NCBI RefSeq assembly: GCF_003144035.1
Contig: NZ_QFWT01000013.1
Location: 1 to 64,000, forward strand
Direction: 5' to 3'
DNA from: Vibrio albus
GTDB taxonomy: Bacteria > Pseudomonadota > Gammaproteobacteria > Enterobacterales > Vibrionaceae
Length of the DNA stretch: 64,000 bases
Shown piece after piece: positions 42,361-51,531 of this stretch; the stretch's first letter is position 1; every line of letters begins with the position of its first letter. A program made the position numbers and the translations under genes. The notes beneath the pieces were generated by a model. The model was not told where the DNA came from. It did not search any database and was given only the letters and a program-made list of their open reading frames with translations.

Positions 42361-43548
42361 TTAGTCAACCTGAGCAATAAACAGAGTTTCAAACTTACCA
42401 TCGCGATAAGTGTTAACCACCAGTGGTACCGAAACTTGTCGCTTCTGACCGAAAGAGGTGCTACCTACATATTTAAGTTTCGCATCACCAACCATATATG
42501 GGTTTGGCGCTTCAAATGTATCCATGGTTTGCTGGAACTGGTCCACATTGGTAATTGCAGACGGATTCGCTTTCAATGTCTCAATGATGTATTCAAGCGC
42601 ATAAACCTTGGTGTTAGATTCGTCGTTATATTCGCCGAATTTCTCTGTATAGCGTTTAACGAATTCACGCATGGTGTCAGAAGCGACTTCAGGCGTAGAT
42701 GCGCCACCCACAGAAATAAAACCATTGGCCAGATCACCAGCACCTTCTTTCAGAACGCTGGCATCCTGAGCGGTTTCGGTAGAGATCAGCCCGGTGTATC
42801 CCAGTTCACAAGCAGAACGGATAAGCTGAGGAGCGTTAGCCGGTGAAACACCAGACAGCACCAACAGGTCTGGTCGAGACTTAAGAACCGGCAATAATAC
42901 AGGTGTAAAGTCAGTTGTATCAACCTGATAAGTCACGTTGCTGGACACAACATTCAGCCCAAGTTTTTTAGCCGCTTCTACACCGCCGTCACGTTGGCTA
43001 AGAGGATCAGATTCATTCGCCGCTACAAATGCAACGTCTTCAATTCCTTTGTTGTCCATCAGGTACTTATAGATAGCCGGACCAGACTGGTAGTTTGCTA
43101 CCATACCAAGAACTGCGTTTGACGCTGGGGCAGTATATAAAGATTTTGGAAACGCATATGGGAAATACATAATGCCTTTCTGCTCAGCAACAGGACGAAC
43201 TGCCGCCGCGCCATCATCAACGTTTGGACCAACAACATAATGAATACCTTCCTGAGCCATTTTTTCCATACCGGCTACAGCGCGTTTAGGGTCTTTCTGA
43301 TCATCAAATGCGACCACATCAATGTCGTAAGTAGTATCACCGATAGTGACGCCACCCATTTCATTAATCCAGTCAGCACGGGTTTCCATTGAGCGTTGGT
43401 TTGAAATACCCCATGCAGCAGCAGGACCAGAAGTCACACCCACAAAACCAATTTTTAGTACTGGATTAGCGGCAAATGCAGAACCAGAAATGGCAGCACT
43501 TACTACCGTTGCTAGTAGACCTGCTTTAAGAAAGCTAGATTTTTTCAT
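42361..43548 (-). CDS. Liv-type ABC substrate-binding protein
   Basis: The 395-residue precursor has a signal peptide (KKSSFLKAGLLATVVSAAIS, cleavage after SAFA near 25) and a type I periplasmic-binding fold (KIGFVGVTSGPAAAWG at the start of the mature part). Family members bind branched-chain amino acids, amides, urea or related compounds. With the racemase in the operon, a hydantoin or amino acid ligand is plausible. ATG 43569 is further upstream, but GGAG 7 nt before ATG 43548 supports this start. Two palindromes upstream suggest GntR control. Confidence 0.9.
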   Translation of the reverse strand: MKKSSFLKAGLLATVVSAAISGSAFAANPVLKIGFVGVTSGPAAAWGISNQRSMETRADWINEMGGVTIGDTTYDIDVVAFDDQKDPKRAVAGMEKMAQEGIHYVVGPNVDDGAAAVRPVAEQKGIMYFPYAFPKSLYTAPASNAVLGMVANYQSGPAIYKYLMDNKGIEDVAFVAANESDPLSQRDGGVEAAKKLGLNVVSSNVTYQVDTTDFTPVLLPVLKSRPDLLVLSGVSPANAPQLIRSACELGYTGLISTETAQDASVLKEGAGDLANGFISVGGASTPEVASDTMREFVKRYTEKFGEYNDESNTKVYALEYIIETLKANPSAITNVDQFQQTMDTFEAPNPYMVGDAKLKYVGSTSFGQKRQVSVPLVVNTYRDGKFETLFIAQVD

Positions 43549-43623
43549 CTGTAAACTCCATTTTTTCATTTGGTCGCTGGTCTCCGACCAGCATTAAAAA
43601 CACTAAAATTATTACATCAGGTT

Positions 43624-43660
43624 ATTGTCGACAATCCACAGTAAGATTGTCTACAATCTT
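43624..43660. promoter_or_regulatory. Two GntR-type operator palindromes
   Basis: ATTGTCGACAAT (43624-43635) is a perfect 12-bp palindrome. AAGATTGT-CT-ACAATCTT (43643-43660) is a perfect 8-bp inverted repeat. Both fit ATTGTC(G/T)ACAAT, a form bound by many FCD/FadR-type GntR regulators. They lie 75-110 bp upstream of the substrate-binding protein gene. The regulator is not in this window. Confidence 0.6.
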
Positions 43661-44100
43661 CGGTAAAACTGTATGCAGCCTGTATGCCAAAAGTGATGAA
43701 ACTCTCGAATTAATATTAATAATCCAAAAAATCATATAGTTAATGACATTTTGTGTAATGAATGGTTTTTTAGAATACAGGTTGAATGGAGAAATCGATG
43801 TGACTGAAATGTACCGGTCGCACCTTTATCGAACTAATGAACTAAAATGGAGCACGCTTTAATACCAATAATATATAAAAGAAGTCGTATATTCAGAGAG
43901 AATATGTATTGATTAGGAGATCAGCTGTGATTAGCTCAGAAATGTAGCGGTACAGAGAATAAAGAGCACAAACATTCACCAAACTTACGACAGAACACTA
44001 AATTCATGAATAGTGTTTGTATATTTATCCACACCATTTTGTATACAATACTACCGCAGTACAGATTATACCAATGACTGGAACTGGTATTGCCCCCCAT
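43661..44100. other. Intergenic region without supported gene
   Basis: About 440 AT-rich bases between the importer promoter region and the ackA terminator. No frame of useful length with a Shine-Dalgarno and no clear RNA structure was seen. Confidence 0.6.
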
Positions 44101-44130
44101 TAAAAAAGGCGAATCATAAGATCCGCCTTT
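44101..44130 (-). terminator. Terminator of ackA
   Basis: An 11-bp stem with one mismatch (44105-44115 with 44120-44130) is followed on the minus strand by TTTTTTA. It lies 43 bp after the ackA stop codon. Confidence 0.8.
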
Positions 44131-44172
44131 ACTTTGTCTGACTCAGGTAAGAATAGCTGACTGTGATAAAAA

Positions 44173-45360
44173 TTAAATCAGTGAAATTGCATCCTGAGCA
44201 ATGATTAGCTCTTCATTAGTAGGAACAACCATCGCAACCGGAGACCCTTCTTTGGTGATAATACCTGCTTCACCAAAACGGGCTGCCTCATCGCCTGAAA
44301 CATCTTCCTCATAACCAAATACTTTCAGGTTTTTCAGAACTTCACGACGGATCAGAAGTGCGTTTTCACCAATACCACCAGTGAATACGATAGCATCCAA
44401 TGGTGCGCCAACAGCGACCATGTAAGACGCGATGTATTTCGCAACACGGTAAGTAAAGACTTCAAACGCTAGTGTTGCGCCTTCGTGCCCTTGTTCCATT
44501 GCTTCCAGAATACCGCGAGCATCACTTGTAAGACCCGACACGCCAAGGAAGCCAGAGTTCTTGTTCAGTTCATCAAAGATTTTTTCCTGAGACCAGCCTT
44601 TCTTCAGCAGAAACTCGATGATACTTGGGTCAAGGTCACCACAGCGGGTCCCCATCATAAGACCAGCAAGAGGTGTGAAGCCCATAGAGGTATCTACACT
44701 CTTACCTTCTTTCACCGCACATACAGAAGCACCATTGCCCAAGTGAACGGTGATGAAGTTACTTTCTTCTACTGGTTTATTTAAGATTCGGGCAGCTTCA
44801 CGGCTCACATAATAGTGGCTGGTACCATGGAAGCCGTAACGGCGGATACCATAATCTTTATACAGTTTACTCGAAATAGCACCAGTATATGCTTTAGCCG
44901 GCATAGTTTGATGGAAAGCGGTATCAAACACTGCAACATGAGGAAGAGATGGAAATGCTTCCATCGCAGCACGGATACCGATGATATGTGCTGGGTTATG
45001 AAGTGGAGCAAGATCCTGAATGGATTCAATACCCTTAACGACATCATCGTCAATCAGTACTGACTTAGTAAATTTCTCACCACCGTGAACAACACGATGA
45101 CCAACTGCAACGATATCATCAGTAAAGCCTAGTTCATTGACCAACTCTACCAGCCTTTCAACCGATGCTTTGTGGTGGTTGTCACCCGTAATTTCAACTT
45201 CTGTTTTTTCGCCCTGATATTTCCAACTCATACGAGCTTCAGGAAGACCAAAACATTCCCCTAGGCCGCTAAGAAGCGCATCGCCTGTTTTTGAATCAAT
45301 AACCGCGAACTTCAGAGATGAGCTACCCGAATTGATCACGAGTACAAGTGCATTTGCCAT
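44173..45360 (-). CDS. ackA: Acetate kinase
   Basis: AckA converts acetyl phosphate and ADP to acetate and ATP. The 395-residue protein has the signature LVINSGSSSLKFAV at the start, VVHGGEKF, the catalytic region YGFHGTSHYYVS, and GDLDPS and FTGGIGENA. No pta gene is adjacent, unlike the usual ackA-pta pair, so this is probably the second acetate kinase carried on the smaller Vibrio chromosome. It has its own terminator and promoter region. Confidence 0.96.
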   Translation of the reverse strand: MANALVLVINSGSSSLKFAVIDSKTGDALLSGLGECFGLPEARMSWKYQGEKTEVEITGDNHHKASVERLVELVNELGFTDDIVAVGHRVVHGGEKFTKSVLIDDDVVKGIESIQDLAPLHNPAHIIGIRAAMEAFPSLPHVAVFDTAFHQTMPAKAYTGAISSKLYKDYGIRRYGFHGTSHYYVSREAARILNKPVEESNFITVHLGNGASVCAVKEGKSVDTSMGFTPLAGLMMGTRCGDLDPSIIEFLLKKGWSQEKIFDELNKNSGFLGVSGLTSDARGILEAMEQGHEGATLAFEVFTYRVAKYIASYMVAVGAPLDAIVFTGGIGENALLIRREVLKNLKVFGYEEDVSGDEAARFGEAGIITKEGSPVAMVVPTNEELIIAQDAISLI

Positions 45361-45556
45361 GAGTATCCTTTCCTATTGTGTCTGACTATCAGAGCCCAGC
45401 TCTGTGGTATTCACTCCATTATTCAATAATTTTTTAATCATTCAACTTTAATTGAAAAGAAATATCCACCGTATCTTTGTTTTGTTGATCTGTGTCAAAT
45501 TACGCGTTATTTAGAAATGGAAATTTAATCTTTTTTGATAAAACCAGATGCATAAA

Positions 45557-45584
45557 AAAACCGGACCTATTTAGATCCGGTTTT
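45557..45584 (-). terminator. Terminator of the DEAD-box helicase gene
   Basis: AAAACCGGA (45557-45565) pairs with TCCGGTTTT (45576-45584). On the minus strand the stem is followed by TTT, 31 bp after the helicase stop. The plus-strand side is less T-rich. Confidence 0.75.
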
Positions 45585-45614
45585 CCATTCAACTATTTTT
45601 TAGTGACACATTTA

Positions 45615-47495
45615 TTATGCCTGGTTGTGGCGTCCCTGACCTTTTGAGCCACGCTCTCCACGGTAACTACCTCTGTGGTCACCGCCACGGTTACGGTCAT
45701 AACGGCGTTCACCACTGTTCTCACGATTGCCACGATGACCACGGTTCTCACGGTTACCATCACGGCCGCGATATCCACCTTCACGGCGGCCACCTTCACG
45801 GCTGCGACGAGGCTCCCGGAAGTCATTAAAATCACAAACAACAGCACCTACATCCTGCTGACGAATACGCAGCTTACTCAGTTTACCCGCAGCTTGCGAA
45901 CCTAGTGCTTTAGGCAGTTGGACAAATGTATGTCCCTGCGCCAGTTTAATAGCACCGATAGAGCCTTTACCCAGACCAACTTCATTCGCCAGTGCACCGA
46001 CAATGTCTTTAACCTGAACGCCCTGCTCACGGCCAACCTGAAGCTGGTAAGTATCCCATTCCTGGTTTTGGTTATAGCTACCACCACGCTCTCCGCGACG
46101 ACCACCATTGTCACGGTTATCACGGCGCTCTTTACGACGCTGCTTGTCGCGTTCAATCGCCGCCACCATCGGATCAGGACCTTTATAGAACAGAGGTCGT
46201 TTGCCCTGAACTCGTTTCAGAAGCATCGCAGCCAGAGTCGTCGCATCAATGTCCAGAGAATCCTGTAGCTTTTCAATCAGCTCAGCAAAATTACTCAGTG
46301 ACTCATTTTCTTTTTCGACTTCGAGCTCAGCACCTAGCTTAGCAAGACGAGCATCTGCCACTTTATCTCTTAGCGGAAGCTGGATTTCTTCCATGCTGGA
46401 TTTAGTTACACGCTCAATAGTACGCAGCATACGCAACTGATTAGTGCGGACTAAAAGAATCGCTTTACCTTTACGTCCCGCACGACCCGTACGGCCAATA
46501 CGGTGAATATAAGACTCAACGTCAAACGGAATATCGTAGTTAAACACATGAGTGATACGAGGCACGTCAAGGCCACGAGCAACAACGTCCGTTGCAACCA
46601 GAATATCGATGACGCCACGTTTGATATGATCAACGGTACGTTCACGCAGAGACTGAGGAATATCGCCGTGCAATGCCGCAGCTTTAAAGCCCCGAGCAGA
46701 CAACCAGTCAGCCAGACGCTCCGTATCCTGACGAGTACGTACAAACACAATCGATGCATCTGTTTCTTCAGTTTCAAGCAGACGGCTCATCGCTTCGTCT
46801 TTTTCTACCCCTTTCACTACCCAGAACTGCTGTTCAACTTTCTCAACAGTCTGGTTTTTGCCTGCAACGTCAATATGTGCAGGATCTCTCAGAAAACGTT
46901 CAACAATCGTTTTCAGCATAGGAGGCATAGTTGCAGAGAACAGAACGCGCTGAGCCGACTCAGGGGCGTGCTCCATAATCCAGGTAACATCGTCGACAAA
47001 ACCCATATTCAGCATTTCATCGGCTTCATCCAGAACGAATGTTTTTACTTCATCCAGATGCAGACGATCGCGGTTGATCAAATCCTGAACTCGTCCAGGA
47101 GTACCGACTACGACATGCGCGCCAGATTTTAGTGCGCGCATTTGATCTACGATGGAAGTACCACCATAGATCTCAAGAACTTTAAGTCCCTTGATATTTT
47201 TACCAAGGTTTTTCATCTCAGCGGCGACCTGAATAGCCAGCTCACGAGTAGGTGCAAGTACAATGGCTTGCGGTTTGTACTGTTTAAGATCCAGCTTATT
47301 TAAAAGAGGAAGTGAAAACGCAGCAGTTTTACCGGTACCTGTCTGTGCTTTACCAAGTGCATCACGACCTTCCAGAAGGAAAGGAATAGCAGCAGCTTGG
47401 ATTGGAGTAGGAGAAACAAAACCCATTTCGTCAAGAGAAGACAAAATGGCCTCATTCAGTGCTAATTCACTGAATTGAATATCAGAATCTTGCAT
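45615..47495 (-). CDS. deaD: DEAD-box RNA helicase DeaD/CsdA
   Basis: The 626-residue helicase unwinds RNA in ribosome assembly and cold adaptation. Motifs: Q-motif GFVSPTPIQ, I AQTGTGKTA, Ia PTRELA, II VLDEADEML, III SATMP, V ATDVVARGLD and VI HRIGRTGRAGRKG. An RNA-binding DbpA-like domain follows (about 475-550) and then an Arg/Gly-rich tail (about 560-626) with repeated RG and NR units. The frame opens at 47549, but AGGAT before ATG 47495 and family start MQDSDIQFSEL fix the start. Confidence 0.96.
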   Translation of the reverse strand: MQDSDIQFSELALNEAILSSLDEMGFVSPTPIQAAAIPFLLEGRDALGKAQTGTGKTAAFSLPLLNKLDLKQYKPQAIVLAPTRELAIQVAAEMKNLGKNIKGLKVLEIYGGTSIVDQMRALKSGAHVVVGTPGRVQDLINRDRLHLDEVKTFVLDEADEMLNMGFVDDVTWIMEHAPESAQRVLFSATMPPMLKTIVERFLRDPAHIDVAGKNQTVEKVEQQFWVVKGVEKDEAMSRLLETEETDASIVFVRTRQDTERLADWLSARGFKAAALHGDIPQSLRERTVDHIKRGVIDILVATDVVARGLDVPRITHVFNYDIPFDVESYIHRIGRTGRAGRKGKAILLVRTNQLRMLRTIERVTKSSMEEIQLPLRDKVADARLAKLGAELEVEKENESLSNFAELIEKLQDSLDIDATTLAAMLLKRVQGKRPLFYKGPDPMVAAIERDKQRRKERRDNRDNGGRRGERGGSYNQNQEWDTYQLQVGREQGVQVKDIVGALANEVGLGKGSIGAIKLAQGHTFVQLPKALGSQAAGKLSKLRIRQQDVGAVVCDFNDFREPRRSREGGRREGGYRGRDGNRENRGHRGNRENSGERRYDRNRGGDHRGSYRGERGSKGQGRHNQA

Positions 47496-47957
47496 TGGGA
47501 TCCTATTGTATATATGTAAACACCGGTCCCATTCGCTTTCCAATTCCAATACTGAACACCCAGATTATTCGGAGAGAATAACAGTACAAAAACCCATTAA
47601 GCGGCTAGGGACACCTATAAGGGGTGCGCATTCTGCCCCATTTACATAATAAAAGCCAGAAAAAATTGAATTTCATCACATTTTTGTCTCAAAAATGGAC
47701 AATTTGTGCATAAACATGCTTATTTTCAATACTTATTGGGCAATTCCGCCGGTATGCCTCAAATGAACGGTTATAAAAAGCATAACCAATATACATTCTA
47801 CTCATTAATTAGTACCATGTGACGCAGCTATAATTTCACAGTAATGATTCCTGAGTGACTCACCTTTAAAGAGCGCAGTCTCATTGTGGGGAAGAAATTT
47901 GGGCATATATGGGGAAAACAACCCCAACTTTTAAAATCAATAGGTTATAAACGATAG
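47496..47957. other. Divergent promoter region of deaD and rnb
   Basis: About 460 bp separate the divergent deaD and rnb starts. No additional frame is supported. The length is compatible with a long deaD leader, as in cold-shock genes of E. coli, but I did not identify a specific element. Confidence 0.5.
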
Positions 47958-49958
47958 ATGTTTCAAGATAATCCTTTGCTCGCGCAATTAAAGCAGCAAA
48001 TCAAAGAAAACATTCCGAAGAAAGAAGGGACTATCAAAGCGACAGACAAAGGCTTTGGTTTTCTAGAAGTAGACAGCAAGACAAGCTTCTTTATTCCACC
48101 TCCATACATGAAAAAATGTCTGCATGGAGATAAAGTTGTCGCTTTAATTCGTACGGAAAACGGCAAAGAAGTCGCCGAACCTGATGAGTTGGTTGAGCAA
48201 AGCCTTACCCGCTTTATTGGCCGGGTAAAAATGTTTAAAGGTCGCCTTAATGTCTGCCCGGATCATCCTCAACTGAAGAAAAATTCGCTGAAAGCAAAAG
48301 CCAAAAAAGGATTGAACCCTGAAACCTTATCGGAAGGCGACTGGGTTGTAGCAAAACTGATACGTCATCCACTAAGTGGTGACAATTCTTTTTTTGCAGA
48401 GATCAGTGAAAAGATTACCGATGCCGACGATAAAATTGCACCTTGGTGGGTAACACTGGCACAAAACGATTTACCAAACTCAGAACCAGAAGGCATTGAT
48501 AGCTGGGAAATCAAAGATGACGCAGAGCTTGAACGTCTTGATATGACCCATGTTCCGTTTGTCACTATTGATGGTGAATCCACCAAAGATATGGACGATG
48601 CTCTATACGCAAAACGTACAGACAGTGGCGATTTCGAGCTGACTATCGCCATTGCCGATCCGACAGCTTATATCTGTCCTGACGATAACATGGATAAGGT
48701 CGCTCGTGAACGCGGCTTCACCATCTATCTTCCCGGCCGCAATATTCCTATGCTGCCAAGAGAGCTTGCCGATGAGCTATGCTCGCTGATTGAGGGAGAA
48801 ATCCGACCGGCAATATGCTGCTCTGTGACCATCAGTAAAGAAGGCGTGATCGGTGATGATATTCGTTTCTTTGCGGCTAATATCCGGTCCCATGCCCGCT
48901 TGGCTTACGATCATGTATCAGACTGGCTGGAAAATGGGTCATCTGAACAATGGCAACCAGAAGATGACATTCAGCAGGTAGTACGCGACCTGTATGACTT
49001 CTCTCTTGCTCGATCAGGCTGGCGTGAGAAACATGCTGTCGTTTTCCCTGATCGCCCGGATTATCGTTTTGAATTAAGCGAAGACAATGACGTTATCGCC
49101 ATTCATGCCGATATGCGCAGAAGTGCGAATAAGCTGGTTGAAGAAGCGATGATCACCGCAAACATTTGTGCAGGTCAGGTACTTCAGGCCAGCTTTGATA
49201 CTGGTGTCTTCAATGTTCATTCAGGTTTTAAACCTGACAGGGTGAAAGACGTCGTAGAGCTGGTCAATCCGGAAAATAACCATCCGTTTACCGAAGAATC
49301 AATCGCGACATTAGATGGGTTCAGCAGCCTGCGTCGTTGGTTGAGTACTCTGGATACGTCCTACCTGGATAACCTTATTCGTAAGTGTCAGGCATACAGT
49401 GAAATCAGTAATAAACCGGATGCTCACTATGCTATGGGCCTGCCGGTATACGCAACGTGGACATCTCCGATTCGTAAATACGGCGACATGATTAACCACC
49501 GCATGCTTAAAGCGCATATTATGGGGAAAGACCCTGTACAGGTTCCGGATGACAGCATTGGTGAAGAACTGGCTATTCATCGTAAGCATCACAAAATAGC
49601 CGAGCGTAACGTCGGAGACTGGCTCTATGCCCGAACTCTGGCCAACGAGCCAGAAAAAGAGACACGCTATCAGGGTGAAATTTTCGATATCAATCGTGCC
49701 GGTATGCGTATTCGATTGCTTGAAAATGGTGCTTCGGCATTCATTCCTTCTCCATTAATTGTTGATAATAAACAAAGAATTGAATGTAATAGCGATACAG
49801 GTACGGTATCTATTGATAAAGAGCAAGTCTACAAGCTAGGCGATACTCTGGAAGTGGTACTTGCCGACGTCAATATGGAAAACCGCAGTCTGGTTGCAAA
49901 GCCAACTCAGGTATTTGCTGAACCAAACGCGGTTGAAACAGCAGACGTTTCAGAATAG
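47958..49958 (+). CDS. rnb: Exoribonuclease II
   Basis: The 666-residue enzyme degrades RNA 3' to 5'. Domains in order: N-terminal cold-shock domain (TDKGFGFLEVDSKTSFFIPP), second CSD, the RNB catalytic domain with Asp-rich FVTIDGESTKDMDDALYA near residues 201-218, the conserved WTSPIRKYGDMINHR near 506-520, and a C-terminal S1 domain. It aligns well with E. coli Rnb over its full length. Confidence 0.97.
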   Translation: MFQDNPLLAQLKQQIKENIPKKEGTIKATDKGFGFLEVDSKTSFFIPPPYMKKCLHGDKVVALIRTENGKEVAEPDELVEQSLTRFIGRVKMFKGRLNVCPDHPQLKKNSLKAKAKKGLNPETLSEGDWVVAKLIRHPLSGDNSFFAEISEKITDADDKIAPWWVTLAQNDLPNSEPEGIDSWEIKDDAELERLDMTHVPFVTIDGESTKDMDDALYAKRTDSGDFELTIAIADPTAYICPDDNMDKVARERGFTIYLPGRNIPMLPRELADELCSLIEGEIRPAICCSVTISKEGVIGDDIRFFAANIRSHARLAYDHVSDWLENGSSEQWQPEDDIQQVVRDLYDFSLARSGWREKHAVVFPDRPDYRFELSEDNDVIAIHADMRRSANKLVEEAMITANICAGQVLQASFDTGVFNVHSGFKPDRVKDVVELVNPENNHPFTEESIATLDGFSSLRRWLSTLDTSYLDNLIRKCQAYSEISNKPDAHYAMGLPVYATWTSPIRKYGDMINHRMLKAHIMGKDPVQVPDDSIGEELAIHRKHHKIAERNVGDWLYARTLANEPEKETRYQGEIFDINRAGMRIRLLENGASAFIPSPLIVDNKQRIECNSDTGTVSIDKEQVYKLGDTLEVVLADVNMENRSLVAKPTQVFAEPNAVETADVSE

Positions 49959-49967
49959 GGTCAAACT

Positions 49968-50000
49968 CCAGTGTGGCGCATCATTTATACGCCACACTGG
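49968..50000 (+). terminator. Terminator of rnb
   Basis: A perfect 11-bp stem CCAGTGTGGCG (49968-49978) with CGCCACACTGG (49990-50000) lies 10 bp after the rnb stop. A T-run follows at some distance (TTCTGTTTTT), so termination may be moderate. Confidence 0.7.
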
Positions 50001-50049
50001 TGTTCAAGAGTTCTGTTTTTAGAGGCTGTCACCAAAATCAATAGCCTGG

Positions 50050-50089
50050 CTAGCGTACTATTGGATTAACTAGCGTACTATTGGATTAA
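50050..50089 (+). repeat. Tandem 20-bp direct repeat upstream of AraC gene
   Basis: CTAGCGTACTATTGGATTAA occurs twice back to back (50050-50069 and 50070-50089), with a partial third unit (TTAGAATACTT) following. It ends 24 bp before the start of the AraC gene. The 20-bp spacing places copies on nearly the same helix face, as for AraC-family binding sites. Confidence 0.8.
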
Positions 50090-50112
50090 TTAGAATACTT
50101 ACAGAAAATAAC

Positions 50113-50934
50113 ATGTCAAAAGTCACCGTTTTTAAACATGAGTCTCTGACTACCCGAAAAAAAGATCGCTTCCCGGCCACACAGAGCGGTATTCTTCGTG
50201 TAAAGAAAGGGGCTCTGAATATCAGAACAGAAGACAATACTTCCCTGGTATTATCTGCCGGAGAATTCATCGTTTATCACTCTGACGATCTGAAAGAAGT
50301 ACAGTCACAAGCCTTATATGAAAGCTTTCTGGCAGAAATCATCATCCTTGAACCCTCTGTTTTTCAAGCATTTTGTAATCAAATACCGAAACCAAATCAG
50401 GTAATCAATACAGAGAATGTTGCAGAAAAAGTGTTTGTATTTGGTACAAGCCATACTATTGCGACAACTATTCTTGACCTTTTGATTTCCGCGAAAGAAG
50501 CGGAAAGCAGTGACCATACTGTTGAGGCTCTGGCTCATGCATTGCTGGCAGAGATCATTCATATCTCACCGACAACCCAGACTATATTCCGTAAAGCCTT
50601 TGACCAAACCACCGCTCAAAAGGTCATTCGATTCATAGAACTTAATATTGATAATGAAGTGTCACTGGAAGCAACGTCCCAATTCCTGGGCATGTCAACA
50701 GCGACATTAAAGCGGCGGTTAGCAGCCGAGGATCTTAGTTTTTCTCAGTTACTAAAAGTGAAACGGGTTAACTACGCAGCAACCAAACTTCGCCTGACGA
50801 ACAAGTCAATTGCTGAAATTGCCTTTGAGTCTGGTTTTAAAAGCGCAGCCCACTTCAGCACAGCGTTTAAAGGCGTACAAGGAATGACCCCAAAAGAATT
50901 CCGACAGCAAGTCGCCTCAAGCAGAGCAAAATAA
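50113..50934 (+). CDS. AraC family transcriptional regulator
   Basis: The 273-residue protein has a cupin-like N-terminal sensor (about 1-150) and a C-terminal AraC domain: VSLEATSQFLGMSTATLKRRL and SIAEIAFESGFKSAAHFSTAFK, ending with GMTPKEFR (about 170-268). A direct repeat upstream suggests autoregulation. The effector and targets are unknown. It converges with the DUF3024-like gene, 2 bp apart. Confidence 0.9.
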   Translation: MSKVTVFKHESLTTRKKDRFPATQSGILRVKKGALNIRTEDNTSLVLSAGEFIVYHSDDLKEVQSQALYESFLAEIIILEPSVFQAFCNQIPKPNQVINTENVAEKVFVFGTSHTIATTILDLLISAKEAESSDHTVEALAHALLAEIIHISPTTQTIFRKAFDQTTAQKVIRFIELNIDNEVSLEATSQFLGMSTATLKRRLAAEDLSFSQLLKVKRVNYAATKLRLTNKSIAEIAFESGFKSAAHFSTAFKGVQGMTPKEFRQQVASSRAK

Positions 50935-50936
50935 CG

Positions 50937-51296
50937 TTACCAGAACATATGCTGTGGATCCTCTTCTAAAATCTCTAAAAGAGGATCAAACGTCTCTTGC
51001 TTAGATAAGTTGGGGTATGGCAGCCACGTCTGTACTCCCGGTTCTTCCGGATCATGTTGAGCAACATATAACATCCAGTGTTCATCCCTTTTATCATATT
51101 CCAGCTTTGCTATAGGGTTATCACTATTGCAGTGAGATGAATCTAACAAGAAATCCAACTCAGAAAAGATCACACCGCCAGTATAAATTTCATACTGAAG
51201 CTTTCCCTGCTCCACCGGAGTATTCTGATTTCGACTGCAGCACAGAGCTCGCACCGCCTTTTCTAATCGGTATTGTTCTATTTCTGAAATACTCAT
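50937..51296 (-). CDS. DUF3024-like small protein
   Basis: The 119-residue protein has the pattern of DUF3024: an N-terminal helix with RLEKAVRALC, a strand LQYEIYTGGVIFSE, then IAKLEYDKRDEHWMLYVAQ with the Trp-containing strand followed by a YP motif (WLPYPNL). No signal peptide or membrane helix. GGGGGTG before ATG 51296 supports the start; GTG 51302 is an alternative. Function unknown. Confidence 0.6.
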   Translation of the reverse strand: MSISEIEQYRLEKAVRALCCSRNQNTPVEQGKLQYEIYTGGVIFSELDFLLDSSHCNSDNPIAKLEYDKRDEHWMLYVAQHDPEEPGVQTWLPYPNLSKQETFDPLLEILEEDPQHMFW

Positions 51297-51470
51297 TATC
51301 ACCCCCCGATATCTATACCCAAGATAATCTTATCCAGCCTGTTCACCAAACTCAGCCTTTTGAAACCACTTGAGTATACATACATTAACTATACTCTCCC
51401 GTGAGAAAAATGAGTAAAAGATCTTTGTTGTATCTAATAAAAGCATAACCACCTGCTCATTTTCACAAAA

Positions 51471-51488
51471 GTGTCATGATATGGACAT
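51471..51488 (+). promoter_or_regulatory. Pho box upstream of pstS-like gene
   Basis: GTGTCAT-GATA-TGGACAT consists of two 7-bp half-sites 11 bp apart, resembling the PhoB consensus CTGTCAT-N4-CTGTCAT (1 and 3 mismatches). It lies 44 bp before the ATG at 51532, where PhoB would act as activator. Confidence 0.55.
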
Positions 51489-51531
51489 ATGATCAGCGTT
51501 TACCTTACCTTTTTATTATCAGGAGTTTTTT

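Noticed and set aside
45600..46160. Long open frames on both strands inside the deaD gene
   Set aside because: They arise from the Arg/Gly-rich repetitive coding of the helicase tail, and their products are low-complexity without start signals.
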